From Micromonospora qiuiae (GTDB lineage Bacteria; Actinomycetota; Actinomycetes; Mycobacteriales; Micromonosporaceae): a DNA stretch of 49,895 bases. Where the stretch lies: assembly GCF_016863555.1 (NCBI RefSeq), contig NZ_BOPC01000010.1:1-49895 (forward strand), in the 5' to 3' direction. Both the position numbers and the translations under genes were made by a program. Below, piece by piece: positions 1-9,466 of the stretch; the first letter of the stretch is position 1; each line of letters starts with the position of its first letter. The notes beneath the pieces were generated by a model. The model was not told where the DNA came from, did not search any database, and saw nothing but the letters and a program-made list of their open reading frames with translations.

Positions 1-1340
1 GCGGCTCGTCGTTGCTCAGTAGTCGGAGAGCCGATGCGGCCTGGTGCGCGGGGATCGGGGAGGCTCGGCCCCCTGCCGGAGGGCGTCACCGGAACCCGGT
101 GCAGGTGGTTACGACGAGGACGATGCTCGGGATCGAGCCAGCGGGGCGGAACGAACTCCGGATGCCCGTCGCCGCGGGCGAGGCGGACCTGCCAGCCGTG
201 GTGGTGCACCTGGCGGTGGTGGTGGCGGCAGAGCAGCACTGCATTGGCGAGGCTGGTGGGGCCACCATCGGACCAGTGGCGCACATGGTGGCCCTCGCAC
301 CAGCGGGGTGGGCGGTCGCAGCCGGGGAAGGCGCAGCCGCCGTCGCGAAGCACCAGTGCCCGGCGCAGTGGTCCGGTGAAGAGTCGACGCTGCCGGCCCA
401 CGTCGAGCACCTGGCTCGCGCCGCCGAGCACGGCCGGCAGCACCGCCGCGTCGCAGGCCAGTCGGCGCACCGCCGCGGGCGTCAGGGTTTGGCCGCTGTC
501 CAACGTGCCCGGTCCGAGGCGCCCGGCGAGGACGTCGTACGCGGCGGTGACGACGACCTGAGCGGCGTCGCCGCCATGCTCGGGCAGCTCATCGGCGCGC
601 AGGGCGAGTCGACAGACGTCACCGAGCGCGTCGTGCCGGCGCTGCCCGGGCGAGCGCGAGTCGTCCGGCCCGCTGGGCGCGGTCAGCGGCTCGATGGCGG
701 CCCGCAGCAGCGCGGCGGTTTCAGCGTCGAGGCTGCCGGCCAGTCGGGTCCGGCCGTCGCGCAGATCGGAGAGAGTGAGCTGTCGCTCCCGGGCGGCGCG
801 GGCGGCCTCGGCTTCGAGGGCTTTGGCGGCGGCTGCCTCGGCGACCTGTGGGGCCACGTGGTCGAGGATGCGCGCGCCAAGGCGACGCAGCACCGTCGGA
901 TCGAACTGCCCGGCCCACTCCACCAGGAGACCGGCGGCCTGCTCAGCCGCCTCGGTGCCTGCCTCCCGCGACACCTGCGCCACAATGTCGATGATCACCC
1001 GCGCCTGCTCCTCGTCGAGTTGGCCACCGCCGAGGGCGAGTCGGACCTGGTCGGGCCCGGCGTCCAGCGCACCGGCGAGTTCGACCAGACGGCGAGCGGC
1101 CGGCACACCGAGCCATAGCCGGTCGCGGAGCCAGACCGCGGTGGACGAGGCCCCCTGCGCCGCCGCCAGCGCACGGCCATCCAGCTCACGAACGAGGACC
1201 AACTTCACTGCGGCGAGCCGCTGCTCCAGCCGGTGCACCATGTCGAGGGCATCGACGAGGTGCCCCTCGGGCATGGCCCAGGCTGCGACGTCGACGCACG
1301 GCCGCGTCGCTGCCTCGGCCCGCTCCAGCTCTTCCAGCAC
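1..1340 (-). CDS. HNH endonuclease, DUF222 (13E12 repeat) family, 3' end beyond the window
   Basis: The minus-strand frame is open from a GTG at 1340 to the window edge, so the C-terminus is missing. The long helical N-terminal part, rich in Ala, Glu and Arg, matches DUF222. The last part reads RDGGCAFPGCDRPP, then RWCEGHHVRHWSDGG, then LLCRHHHRQVH, which is the Cys-x4-Cys plus HH...N...H arrangement of an HNH nuclease. An in-frame TAG lies 10 to 12 bases upstream of the chosen GTG; its ribosome-binding site is weak, so a start slightly downstream is possible. Such proteins are abundant in actinobacteria, sometimes within mobile DNA, and their cellular role is poorly known. Family assignment is firm, function is not. 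Confidence 0.85.
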   Translation of the reverse strand, partial: MLEELERAEAATRPCVDVAAWAMPEGHLVDALDMVHRLEQRLAAVKLVLVRELDGRALAAAQGASSTAVWLRDRLWLGVPAARRLVELAGALDAGPDQVRLALGGGQLDEEQARVIIDIVAQVSREAGTEAAEQAAGLLVEWAGQFDPTVLRRLGARILDHVAPQVAEAAAAKALEAEAARAARERQLTLSDLRDGRTRLAGSLDAETAALLRAAIEPLTAPSGPDDSRSPGQRRHDALGDVCRLALRADELPEHGGDAAQVVVTAAYDVLAGRLGPGTLDSGQTLTPAAVRRLACDAAVLPAVLGGASQVLDVGRQRRLFTGPLRRALVLRDGGCAFPGCDRPPRWCEGHHVRHWSDGGPTSLANAVLLCRHHHRQVHHHGWQVRLARGDGHPEFVPPRWLDPEHRPRRNHLHRVPVTPSGRGPSLPDPRAPGRIGSPTTEQRRA

Positions 1341-1418
1341 ACCGCCACGCTAGAACATACGTACGACAATCTGCCACTCCTCGCCGACGGCCCACCGAAG
1401 CGCGGCCCGTCAGCGGCG

Positions 1419-2114
1419 TCAGACGTCGGTGACGCGGATGCCGGCGTGGGCCTTGTAGCGCCGGTTGATGGCGATCAGGTTGGCGGTGAACGCTTCGATC
1501 TGGTGGGCATTGCGCAGCCGTCCGGCGTAGATGCCCCGCATGCCGGGAATACGCGCGGCGAGCGCGCCGACGATGCCGACCAATTCCCGCTCCTCGGTGC
1601 AGATCAGCACGTCGAGGTCGATCCGGTCGATCTCGGGGTCGGCCAACAGCGGCGCGCTGACGTGATTGAACGCCGCGCAGACCCGGGAGTCCGGCAGCAG
1701 CGCGGCGGCCTGCTGGACGGCGCTGCCCTCGGGCACGGGCAGTGCGTACGGGCCCTGCTTGTCGAAGCCGAGCGGGTTGACGCAGTCGATGACTATCTTT
1801 CCGGCGAGCGGCTCGGCAAGCGCCCCGACGGTGGCGGCGTGCCCGTCCCAGGGCACCGCAACGATCACCACATCGCTGCGCCGGGCCACCTCGTCGTTGT
1901 CCGCCCCGGTCACGCCGCCGGCCGGCACGCCGGGCAGCGCGGCGATCTCCTCGGCCGACTGGGCGGCCCGCTCCGCCGAGCGGGAACCGATCAGCACCCG
2001 CTGACCGGCGCGGGCGAACCTGTAAGCAAGCCCTCGGCCCTGGTCGCCGGTGCCGCCGATGATGCCGACCGTGAGCCCGGAGACGTCGGGAAGGTCGCTC
2101 GCGTCGTATGCCAT
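1419..2114 (-). CDS. npdG: NADPH-dependent F420 reductase
   Basis: This is F420H2:NADP oxidoreductase, which moves hydride between NADPH and coenzyme F420 in the cytosol and supplies reduced F420 to deazaflavin enzymes. The N-terminal Rossmann motif GIIGGTGDQGRG is followed by IGSRS, which suits the NADP 2'-phosphate. The family segments VIDCVNPLGFDKQG and FNHVSAPLLAD are present. Length (231 aa) fits the family. The ATG at 2114 is preferred because GAGG sits 9 bases upstream; an in-frame ATG at 2123 directly abuts that GAGG. The gene stands alone between the HNH gene and a repeat-rich gap. F420 is typical of actinobacteria, which fits the rest of the window. Confidence 0.9.
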   Translation of the reverse strand: MAYDASDLPDVSGLTVGIIGGTGDQGRGLAYRFARAGQRVLIGSRSAERAAQSAEEIAALPGVPAGGVTGADNDEVARRSDVVIVAVPWDGHAATVGALAEPLAGKIVIDCVNPLGFDKQGPYALPVPEGSAVQQAAALLPDSRVCAAFNHVSAPLLADPEIDRIDLDVLICTEERELVGIVGALAARIPGMRGIYAGRLRNAHQIEAFTANLIAINRRYKAHAGIRVTDV

Positions 2115-2123
2115 GCTCGCCAT

Positions 2124-2896
2124 CCTCGCAAATCCACCCGCCGGGCAGCAGCGACCCGCGCTGTGACAAACCCCGCTGCCGTTCGGGCCGCGGGGTCAAC
2201 CCGGGCAACGCGCCGTCCGCCCGGTACCCACCGCGGTCGTGCCGGCCATAGACCGCCGGGCGTACGCCGGGCCAGCCGACGCGCGGCACCGGGGCGTCCG
2301 GTCGGAATCACCGTTGCCGTGCCTCCCTGCCGGGAGCGGTCTTCCGCACGCTGGCCGCCTGCGCCGCAAGGCGTGAACTCCGGCGAGATCACCGGACGGC
2401 CGGCCCGCGCGAGTGGCCTGCCGTTACCTGGCCGCCCGGCACGGTCCCGGGGAGAGCTTCGCCCAGTCGGGCGCGACGATGGCGGGGAAGGCTGCCCGGT
2501 GCCTCGAATCCGGCAACAGGGTGGTGGCGGCGAGGGAATCCAGGCCTGGTCATGCTGTGCCAATGGTGGGCGGCGCGGGATGCGGCATGTCGGGGTGTCC
2601 GGGCCGATCGGGTGTGCGCAGGTTGCGGCATGTCGCGGCATCCCGTCCGGTGAGCGGCACGAGTTGCGGCATGTCGGGGTATCCGGACCCGCAGAAGCCG
2701 CGAGTTGCGGCATCCCGTGCGGCAGACCGCGACGAGCAGCATCCCATGCGGCAGACCGCGACGAGCAGCATCCTGTGCGACGGTGCTGGGTGCAAGCGGC
2801 ACCTGGTCCGCGATGTCACCGGTTGGTCACCGCACGGGTCAGGACCCGCCTCGCCGCCACCGGGCACTGCCGGTGTCTCTTGTTCACCGGCGTCCG
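2124..2896. repeat. gene-free gap with short direct repeats
   Basis: I see no convincing gene in these roughly 770 bases. From about 2579 to 2790 there are copies of a motif beginning TTGCGGCATGTCGGGGT (near 2579, 2630 and 2670). A 29-bp unit containing GCGGCAGACCGCGACGAGC is then tandemly duplicated (2718-2746 and 2747-2775). The open frames crossing this stretch have no ribosome-binding site or recognisable protein. The repeats may come from replication slippage. Confidence 0.55.
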
Positions 2897-3679
2897 CTAC
2901 GCCGCGGTCCTGCGGGTCGGTGTCCGGCTCGCCGCCGAGGTCGTTCTCCGCGCCGGCGCCTTCGCCGCGGGCCCGCTCTTCCGGGCGGTCGCCTCGGTGG
3001 TGGCCTTCCTGGCCGCCGTCGTTCTCGCGGCTGTCTTCGCGGCAGTTGTTCTCTTGGCCGGCGTCTTCTTGGCCGCCGTCTTCTTGGCCGGCGTCTTCTT
3101 GGCCGCCGTCTTCTTGGCCGCCGTCTTCTTGGCCGGCGTCTTCTTGGCCGGCGTCTTCTTCGCGGTGGTACCTGCCCGGGTCGTGGCCTTGCGGGCCGGC
3201 GCCGTCGTCTTCCGAGCGCCGACCGAGGGCCGCGTCGGCGTCGCCTTCTTCGCGGCGGCGGCTCTCTTCGCGGGTGCCTTGGTAGCAGTGGTCTTGCGGG
3301 CGGTCGTCGTCGCGGCCGTGGCCTTCTTGGCGGGAGCGATCTTGCGCGCCGCAGCCGCCGGGCGAGCGGTCGGCGTCTTCTTCGCAGGCGCCGCCTTCTT
3401 CGCAGGCGCGGTCTTCTTCGCAGGCGCGGTCTTCTTCGCAGGCGCGGACTTCTTCGCCGCTGCCGACTTCGCAGGCGCGGTCTTTTTCGCGGGCGTGGTG
3501 CGCTTCGCCGGCGAGGTCCGGCCGGCAGCAGGCGTGCTTCGGGCCGCCGGCGCGGTGCCGGTGGCCCGGCGGGTGGACGGGGTACGGGTGACGCCTGCGC
3601 TGCGTTCCGTCGCGGCGGTCTTCCTCGCGGGCGTACGCTTCGCGGCCGGGCGGGGGGTGGCCTGCTGTGCTTCGGCCAT
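2897..3679 (-). CDS. histone H1-like Lys/Ala/Pro-rich DNA-binding protein
   Basis: The 260-aa product is almost wholly low complexity: tandem [10 protein letters not shown] and TAKKTP units, strongly basic and with no hydrophobic core. This resembles the C-terminal tails of histone H1 and the tails of mycobacterial HupB, which bind DNA non-specifically and compact the nucleoid. Unlike HupB, no folded HU domain precedes the tail. The start is the ATG at 3679, with AAGGAGGGA 7 to 8 bases upstream; longer readings back to 4012 overlap the next gene. The repetitive coding DNA also creates long spurious frames on other strands. DNA binding is inferred from composition. Confidence 0.75.
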   Translation of the reverse strand: MAEAQQATPRPAAKRTPARKTAATERSAGVTRTPSTRRATGTAPAARSTPAAGRTSPAKRTTPAKKTAPAKSAAAKKSAPAKKTAPAKKTAPAKKAAPAKKTPTARPAAAARKIAPAKKATAATTTARKTTATKAPAKRAAAAKKATPTRPSVGARKTTAPARKATTRAGTTAKKTPAKKTPAKKTAAKKTAAKKTPAKKTAAKKTPAKRTTAAKTAARTTAARKATTEATARKSGPAAKAPARRTTSAASRTPTRRTAA

Positions 3680-3756
3680 CTCGATTCCCTCCTTGGGAAT
3701 GTGCCACCGCCCTCGCGGGAGCACACGCTCTCGACGCGGAAGCATCCCCGCGTCGT

Positions 3757-3957
3757 CTATCTCTCCTCCCCGGCCCAACGGGCGTCCTCGGCCTCCCACG
3801 CTTCGTTGCGCTCCTGCACCTGTTGCAGGGCGTTCTCCGCGTCGGCGACCGAGGCGTACGGCCCGAGAACGTGCCGCGCGGGGCACACGTCGGCGTCGCT
3901 CTCGACCCGGTGGTGTCGCGTACACCAGTAGTAGCGTCCACGTCCGCTGTCGCTCAT
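3757..3957 (-). CDS. conserved small actinobacterial protein, SPOR-like
   Basis: The 66-aa protein begins [12 protein letters not shown] and has CTRHHRVES and CPAR pairs that could bind a metal. A segment [20 protein letters not shown] follows the pattern of small actinobacterial proteins that show a codon-tracking or SPOR-like fold. Its start is the ATG at 3957. It lies just upstream of, and on the same strand as, the histone-like gene, so the two may share a transcript. I do not know a function. Confidence 0.6.
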   Translation of the reverse strand: MSDSGRGRYYWCTRHHRVESDADVCPARHVLGPYASVADAENALQQVQERNEAWEAEDARWAGEER

Positions 3958-4196
3958 GCGTTTCACTGTGCACCGGGAACCGACCGCCCGCCACCGGAAC
4001 ACCGCAAGTCACCAGGCTCTTCCACAGTAGACGTGCAGGTCGCCCGGCAGGTGCGAAACGGTGAGATCCGGAGATTGCGGCCTCCGTCGGCTGGCGCGGC
4101 GGCCGACCCGATCACCACCAGGCCGCCGTCGACGACGGCTCGTCACCCGAAAGGCCGCTGTCGGACGGCATCAGGTGCCCGCCAAAATTGACGCCC

Positions 4197-5504
4197 GTGA
4201 CCACCATCTCGGCCGCCACCGAGTGCCCGCGCTGCGGCACACCGACCGTCTCCCAGCTCGACGCGACGGCCTGGTGCCCGTCGTGCGAATGGAACCTGGA
4301 GGCGTACGACGCCGGCCGGAGCCGGCCGGTGTTCGGTTGGGGCTGGGTCGACCGCCGGGCGCACCGGCTGGCGTACCGGATGACGCGGGAGCACTTCGAC
4401 CGGCTGGTGAAGCGGCCGATCGGCGCGACCGGAGCCGGGGCGGCGAGGGCGCTGACCATCGCGGCCTCCGTGCTGCTGCTCAGCGGGGTGGCCGCGCTCG
4501 CGGTCACCGGCGCCTGGTTGGCCGTGCGGTCGTTCCCGAGCCTGACCCTGCTGCCCGGGCTTGCCCTGCTCGGCGTCGCCTACGTGTTGCGGCCACGGTT
4601 CGGCCGGCTCGACCCGGAGCTGGAGGTACTGTCCCGGCAGCGGGCTCCTGAGCTGTTCGCGCTGGTCGACGAGGTCGCCACGGCACTGGGCGCGCCGGCG
4701 CCGCAGGTGATCGGTGTGGACGGCGAACTCAACGCGTACGCGGGTCAGATCGGCCTACGGCAGCGGCGGGTGCTCTGTCTCGGGCTGCCGTACTGGGGCT
4801 CGCTCGGCCCGCAGGAGCGGGTGGCGTTGCTCGGCCACGAGTTGGGCCACTTCGTCAACGGCGACCCGCGGCGGATGGTGCTCACCCAGCCCGCGTTCCG
4901 GACGCTGGGCGACGCCGCCGACCTGCTCCGCCCGATGGACACCGGGCACCTCGTCCGGCCGGGCGTCAAGCCGGTACTTGGCATGCTGTTCTCTGGCAGC
5001 CTCCTGGAGCGGCTCGGCGCCGCACTGGGGAGGGTCCTGCTCGGCACCCTGTCCCGGCTGTTCGCCGCCGGTCACCTGGTCCTCGTCTGCCTGGCCCTGC
5101 GGGAGAGCCAACGCGCCGAGTACCTCGCCGACGAGATGTCCGCGAAGGTCGCCGGCTCCGACGGGACGGCCCGCCTGCTGGACAGCACGCTGCGCCTGGA
5201 GTCGATGGCGCTCGCCGTACGCCGGGAGTCGCTGGCCGGGCACGGCCCCGACCGGTGGCGGGCCGCAGTGGCCGAGTCGCTCGCCGCCGCCGCAGATCGG
5301 CTGCCGCAGCTCCGGCAACTCTCCGTACGCGAGGAGGCGTCCTTGTTCGCCTCACATCCGCCGACCGGACTGCGGCGGCAGATGCTGGCCAGCCGGGACT
5401 GGCACGACCCGTTGGTGGTCCTCACCGAGGCTCGCGCGGAACGCATCGACGCCGAGCTGGCCAGGGAGTACGAGCGGGTGCGTCGCCAGATCAGCCTCCG
5501 CTGA
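4197..5504 (+). CDS. M48-family membrane metalloprotease with N-terminal zinc ribbon
   Basis: Predicted zinc metalloprotease of the HtpX/M48 type. The N-terminus has two CxxC pairs (CPRCGTP and CPSCEW), a zinc ribbon. Two hydrophobic stretches follow near residues 85-110 and 115-130. The active-site motif LLGHELGHFVNGD is near residue 215, and the downstream glutamate in RAEYLADEMSAKVAG fits the third zinc ligand. A further hydrophobic segment is near LSRLFAAGHLVLVCLAL. M48 enzymes act at the membrane in protein quality control; the substrate here is unknown. The GTG at 4197 is preferred over a TTG at 4188. It appears monocistronic. Confidence 0.85.
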   Translation: MTTISAATECPRCGTPTVSQLDATAWCPSCEWNLEAYDAGRSRPVFGWGWVDRRAHRLAYRMTREHFDRLVKRPIGATGAGAARALTIAASVLLLSGVAALAVTGAWLAVRSFPSLTLLPGLALLGVAYVLRPRFGRLDPELEVLSRQRAPELFALVDEVATALGAPAPQVIGVDGELNAYAGQIGLRQRRVLCLGLPYWGSLGPQERVALLGHELGHFVNGDPRRMVLTQPAFRTLGDAADLLRPMDTGHLVRPGVKPVLGMLFSGSLLERLGAALGRVLLGTLSRLFAAGHLVLVCLALRESQRAEYLADEMSAKVAGSDGTARLLDSTLRLESMALAVRRESLAGHGPDRWRAAVAESLAAAADRLPQLRQLSVREEASLFASHPPTGLRRQMLASRDWHDPLVVLTEARAERIDAELAREYERVRRQISLR

Positions 5505-5579
5505 GACGGTTGTGCCGGCGGCGACCGGTGGCCGGCTAGGGTCACCGGCGATGGGTTGTGGTGAGCGGGGAGTTCGGGG

Positions 5580-6376
5580 ATGAGTGAGCCGCTGCGGCGG
5601 TACCTGACCGACCTGGTCGCGGCCGCCGGTGAGGTGCTCGGCGAGAAGCTGTGCGGGGCGTACGCGGCGGGTTCGGTGGGGCTGGCGGCGTACCAGCCCG
5701 GACGCAGCGACGTGGACGTGGCGCTGGTCTGCGCCGGCGCGCTGGACCGGGCGGTGGCGCGGGAGCTGGTGGCGCGGCTGCGGCACGAGGCGCTGCCCTG
5801 CCCGGCGCGCGGTCTGGAGCTGGTCGTGTATCAACGGGAGGTGGCCGCCTCCGGCTCCCCGAGCCGGGGTTCGAGGTCGAGCTGAACACCGGCGCGGGGA
5901 TGGACTTCCGGGTCTCGTACGGCCCGGAGGAACGCCCCGCCGCCGACGGCCTGTTCTGGTACGGCCTGGACCGCAGCATCCTGCATCAGAGCGGGCAGGC
6001 TCTGCTCGGCCCGCCCGCCGCCGACGTCTTCGCCGACCTGGCCCGGGACGATTTGCGCCGCCTGATCGTGGCCGCGCTGCGCTGGTGGCTCGATCGGCCG
6101 GTCCCACCCGGCGACGTACCGGCGCCCGGCGCGGAGGATGCCGTGCTCGGCGCCTGCCGTTCCTGGGTACGCCTGCACCGCGGGGTGTGGCTGCCCAAGA
6201 TGGCCGCCGGCCGGCGGCTGCTGGCTGACGGCGGACCCCTGGTCGACGCCGCCGCCATCGACCTGGTCGAGCAGTCGATCGCGGCCCGTACCGGCGGCAC
6301 CCCGCCGATCGGTTCGCAGGCCCGCGCGTTCCAGCGCCGGGTCCTCGCCGACCTCACCGCCCAGCCGCCGGTCTGA
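5580..6376 (+). pseudogene. aminoglycoside nucleotidyltransferase-like gene with a -1 frameshift
   Basis: Two adjacent frames together make one aminoglycoside adenylyltransferase-like protein. The first (5580 to about 5853) has GAYAAGSVGLAAYQPGRSD followed by VDVALVC, the nucleotidyltransferase G-S...D-x-D motif, and LELVVYQREVAASG. The second continues with LPEPGFEVELNTG and runs through the helical DUF4111-like C-terminal domain to a TGA ending at 6376. Joining them needs one extra base in the run CCTCCGGCTCCCC near 5853. Without it the product stops about 100 residues in. It may be a real pseudogene or a sequencing error. The substrate is unknown; resistance should not be assumed. Confidence 0.75.
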
Positions 6377-6437
6377 GGTCCCCCCAGTCCACGAAGCCGG
6401 CGAGGTTAGGCCCCCCGACGAGCGGGTAGGGCGGTGC

Positions 6438-7865
6438 GTGGCTACGACAGATTCAGCCGGAGGGGTGCCGGCGCGGGCAGGACAACCAGGTGGCGGCCGG
6501 CCGGGTAGGCGACCCAACATCCTGTTCATCCTCGCCGACGATCTGGGCTGGGCGGATCTGGGCTGTTACGGCTCGTCGACGATTCGCACGCCGAATCTCG
6601 ATCGGCTGGCCGGAGAGGGGATGCTGTTCCGCCACGGCTACGCGTGCACGCCGTGGTGCTCGCCGACCCGCATCGGGTTGTACACCGGGCGCTATCCGAC
6701 CCGGTTGCCGGCGGGCCTGGAGGAGCCGTTGACCACCCATGCCGAGGGCAACGGGATCCCCGCCGACCATCCGACCCTGTCGTCGTTGCTCCTGAGCGCC
6801 GGTTACGAGACGGCGATGTTCGGCAAGTGGCACTGCGGGTGGCTGCCCTGGTACAGCCCGCTACGCAGCGGCTTCCAGACCTTCTTCGGCAACCTCGACG
6901 GGGCGATCGACTACTTCGAACACGTCGACACGGTGGGCGAAGCCGATCTGTACGAGGGGGAAACGCCGGTGGAGGAGGTTGGCTACTACACGTCGCTGAT
7001 CACCGAGCGCGCGGCCGAGTTCGTCGCCGCGGACCGCGACAATCCCTTCTACGTGCAGCTCAACTACACCGCGCCGCACTGGCCCTGGGAGGGGCCGGGC
7101 GACCGGGAGGTCGGTGCGGAAATCCGGCGCAGGTTCAGCCAGGAGCCGGTGCCCACCCCGTTGATCCACCCTGACGGGGGCTCGCTGGAGAAGTACGCCG
7201 AACTGGTCGAGGAGATGGACGCCAGCATCGGGAAGGTGCTCGCCGCGCTGTCCGCGGCTGGCCGCACAGACCACACCATCGTCGTCTTCACCTCCGACAA
7301 CGGCGGTGAGCGATGGTCGGATAACTGGCCGTTGGTGGGCGAGAAGGGCGATCTGACCGAGGGCGGCATCCGGGTCCCACTGATCCTGCGCTGGCCCGCC
7401 GCCATGGCCGCCGGTCAGGTCACCGACCACCCGATCAACACCCTGGACCTGACCGCGACACTGATCGACGCAGGCGGGACGGCCCCGGACGAGGGCAGCC
7501 CACTGGACGGGGTGAACCTGCTGCCGTGGCTGATCGAAGGCGCCGACTTCCCCGAGCACGACCTGTTCTGGCGCACGTCGAATCAGGGGGCGTTGCGTCG
7601 CGGCCGGTTCAAGTACCTGTACGACCGCCGCGACCGGTCGGTGCTGGGCAACTGGCCGCGCCGGCACGGCCCCTTCCATCTTCTGTACGACGTGACCGTC
7701 GATGGCCGGGAGCAGGCGAACATCGCCGACCACCATCCCCAACTGATGGCGGAAATGAAAGCGACCTGGGCACGGATCGAGGCCGAGCTGCTGCCCTATC
7801 CGCCGAGTCATCCGGGCGCACCGAAACCGTCAACGGCGAAACCCGCCACCAGTGAGCCGGACTAG
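6438..7865 (+). CDS. sulfatase, alkaline-phosphatase superfamily
   Basis: Type I sulfatase that hydrolyses a sulfate ester. Metal-site residues appear early in RPNILFILADDLGWADLG. The formylglycine signature CSPTRIGLYTG is near residue 74, with Cys as the residue to be oxidised. Further family blocks are MFGKWHCG, YTAPHWPWEG, VVFTSDNGGE and GGIRVPLILRWP. Length (475 aa) is normal. No signal peptide is visible, so the enzyme looks cytosolic, which is less common for sulfatases. The start is the GTG at 6438 just before ATTDSAGG; the ribosome-binding site is poor. The transporter gene begins 20 bases after the stop, so the two probably form an operon. The sulfated substrate is unknown. Confidence 0.88.
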   Translation: MATTDSAGGVPARAGQPGGGRPGRRPNILFILADDLGWADLGCYGSSTIRTPNLDRLAGEGMLFRHGYACTPWCSPTRIGLYTGRYPTRLPAGLEEPLTTHAEGNGIPADHPTLSSLLLSAGYETAMFGKWHCGWLPWYSPLRSGFQTFFGNLDGAIDYFEHVDTVGEADLYEGETPVEEVGYYTSLITERAAEFVAADRDNPFYVQLNYTAPHWPWEGPGDREVGAEIRRRFSQEPVPTPLIHPDGGSLEKYAELVEEMDASIGKVLAALSAAGRTDHTIVVFTSDNGGERWSDNWPLVGEKGDLTEGGIRVPLILRWPAAMAAGQVTDHPINTLDLTATLIDAGGTAPDEGSPLDGVNLLPWLIEGADFPEHDLFWRTSNQGALRRGRFKYLYDRRDRSVLGNWPRRHGPFHLLYDVTVDGREQANIADHHPQLMAEMKATWARIEAELLPYPPSHPGAPKPSTAKPATSEPD

Positions 7866-7884
7866 TGAAGGCGGTGCGGTAACG

Positions 7885-8745
7885 ATGCGCGGTCTCCTCG
7901 CCACCGTCGCGGACCTCGCGGTCCTGGTGTTCGCCGTGACGTCGATGCTCTCGGTCGGGTTCGCCCACTCCGCCAAGGAGATCCTCGGCCCGCTGCGCAA
8001 CCTGTGGGCCCTGGCCCGGGCACTGCTGGCCAACTTCGTACTGGTTCCCCTCCTCGCACTCGGCATCATCTGGGTCTGGCCACTCGACCGACCCCTGCAG
8101 GCCGGACTGATCCTGGTCGCGATGTCCGCCGGCGCACCATTCCTGATCAAGCTGGCCGAGGTGGCACAGGCCGAGGTCGCTCTCAGCGCCACCCTGCTGG
8201 TGCTCCTGCTGCCCGTCACCGTCGTGTACGCGCCGATCGCCGTGCCCCGGGTGCTTCCCGAAGCGGACGTCTCCGCCGGTGCCCTCGCCGTACCGCTGTT
8301 CCTGACCATGCTTCTTCCTCTCGCCGCCGGTCTGCTGGTCAGCTCCCGCTGGCCGGCCCCGGCCCGGCGGTGGGGGCCGGTCGCTCGCCGCGCCTCGACC
8401 CTCGCTCTGGTGGTGATCGTCCTGGCCACCGCACTGGCGAACCTCCGGACGATCGTCGCCCTGTTCGTGGAGTGGGCGATCGTGCCGGCCGCCCTGGTGG
8501 TCGCAGGCGCGTTCGTGATCGGCTATCTGCTCGGCGGAAGAGACCGCAACGCCCGCGAGGTACTGGGGCTCGCCACCTCGCAGCGGAACATCGCGGCGGC
8601 GACCGTGATGGCGACGCAGGGCTTCGTGGACAACGCCGCAGTGGTGATGGTGATCGTGACCTCGCTGGTGGGCTTCGCACTGCTCTTTCCCGTCGCGGCC
8701 CTACTGCGCCGACGGAAGCCCAACCCCGCGGCGCAAACCGGTTGA
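7885..8745 (+). CDS. bile acid:sodium symporter (SBF/BASS) family transporter
   Basis: Integral membrane protein with about nine hydrophobic segments. Motifs include ALLANFVLVPLLALGI, AMSAGAPFLIKLAEVAQ and LGLATSQRNIAAATVMATQ, the last being the family's crossing helix with the substrate-binding region. BASS carriers take up organic anions with sodium. It follows the sulfatase closely, so uptake of a sulfated organic acid that the sulfatase then cleaves is a reasonable inference. The ATG at 7885 is chosen; a GTG at 7852 would overlap the sulfatase end. Confidence 0.85.
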   Translation: MRGLLATVADLAVLVFAVTSMLSVGFAHSAKEILGPLRNLWALARALLANFVLVPLLALGIIWVWPLDRPLQAGLILVAMSAGAPFLIKLAEVAQAEVALSATLLVLLLPVTVVYAPIAVPRVLPEADVSAGALAVPLFLTMLLPLAAGLLVSSRWPAPARRWGPVARRASTLALVVIVLATALANLRTIVALFVEWAIVPAALVVAGAFVIGYLLGGRDRNAREVLGLATSQRNIAAATVMATQGFVDNAAVVMVIVTSLVGFALLFPVAALLRRRKPNPAAQTG

Positions 8746-8798
8746 GGTGGCGGTCCGGGCAGTCCTGTCGATGCTCTCTGAACGGGAGCCGTCCGCTG

Positions 8799-9356
8799 CT
8801 ACTCCACCGCGATTCGTACGGTCTGCACATTCTCGGCCACAGCGACCTCCAGAATTCGAGGCCCCTCGCTGCGGGTGACCACGCTGATGCTGCCATCACG
8901 CTCGAGATGGGCGAGGCGTACGCGCGACAGATCCGCTTCGATTCCCGCGCCACGAAGAGCCTCGTCGAGGTCCCGCCACGAGACGTGGCTCTTCCGCATC
9001 GCGGCGCGGTCGGCATGCCCGTCCGCCACCAGCAGGACCGGCCGGTCCTTGACGATGGGACCGAACCAGTCGAAGTGATAGGACAGCGCCGCTACCAGCC
9101 GGTGCAGCATGATGAGCACGAAGCCGGCGAACCAGACCGCGACCAGCCCCAGGGTGTTGGTGATGGCGCGGCTCATGACCGAGCCGAACATGATCGCCAC
9201 AACCAGGTCGAACGCCGTCGCCTTGCCGAACAGGCGTTTGTGCCCCAGCCGGACGATCGCCACCGCCACCACGAAGGTCAACACCGCGCGAAGTGCCATC
9301 TGGCCGAGGTTGAGTTCCTCCGCGCCGACGCCGAGCAGCGACTTCAGCAGGTCCAT
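8799..9356 (-). CDS. DUF421 (YetF-like) membrane protein
   Basis: The 185-aa protein has an N-terminal membrane part (segments around LRAVLTFVVAVAIVRL, LVVAIMFGSVMSRAI and LGLVAVWFAGFVLIML). A soluble domain follows with the family's IVKDRPVLLVADGHADR strand and a C-terminal SISVVTRSEG stretch. DUF421 proteins (YetF, YrbG) are widespread; some are tied to germination in Bacillus, but biochemical function is unclear. The start at 9356 has GAGGGG about 6 bases upstream, better than the in-frame ATG at 9383. It is convergent with the transporter gene. Confidence 0.85.
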   Translation of the reverse strand: MDLLKSLLGVGAEELNLGQMALRAVLTFVVAVAIVRLGHKRLFGKATAFDLVVAIMFGSVMSRAITNTLGLVAVWFAGFVLIMLHRLVAALSYHFDWFGPIVKDRPVLLVADGHADRAAMRKSHVSWRDLDEALRGAGIEADLSRVRLAHLERDGSISVVTRSEGPRILEVAVAENVQTVRIAVE

Positions 9357-9466
9357 GCATCCCCTCGCCCACTTGAAGTCCACTCACAACGCTAAAAATA
9401 GACAAACAGATTGTATGATAATAAGGCGACCAGGCCGGGTGAAGCGGACACCAGGGCTGTGCTCGA

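Noticed and set aside
301..340. Frameshift in the HNH domain
   Set aside because: A first reading dropped one C; the sequence has four, and the HNH frame is continuous.
12..1118. Plus-strand 368-codon open frame at the left edge
   Set aside because: It is antisense to the DUF222/HNH gene, whose zinc and HNH motifs are clear on the minus strand.
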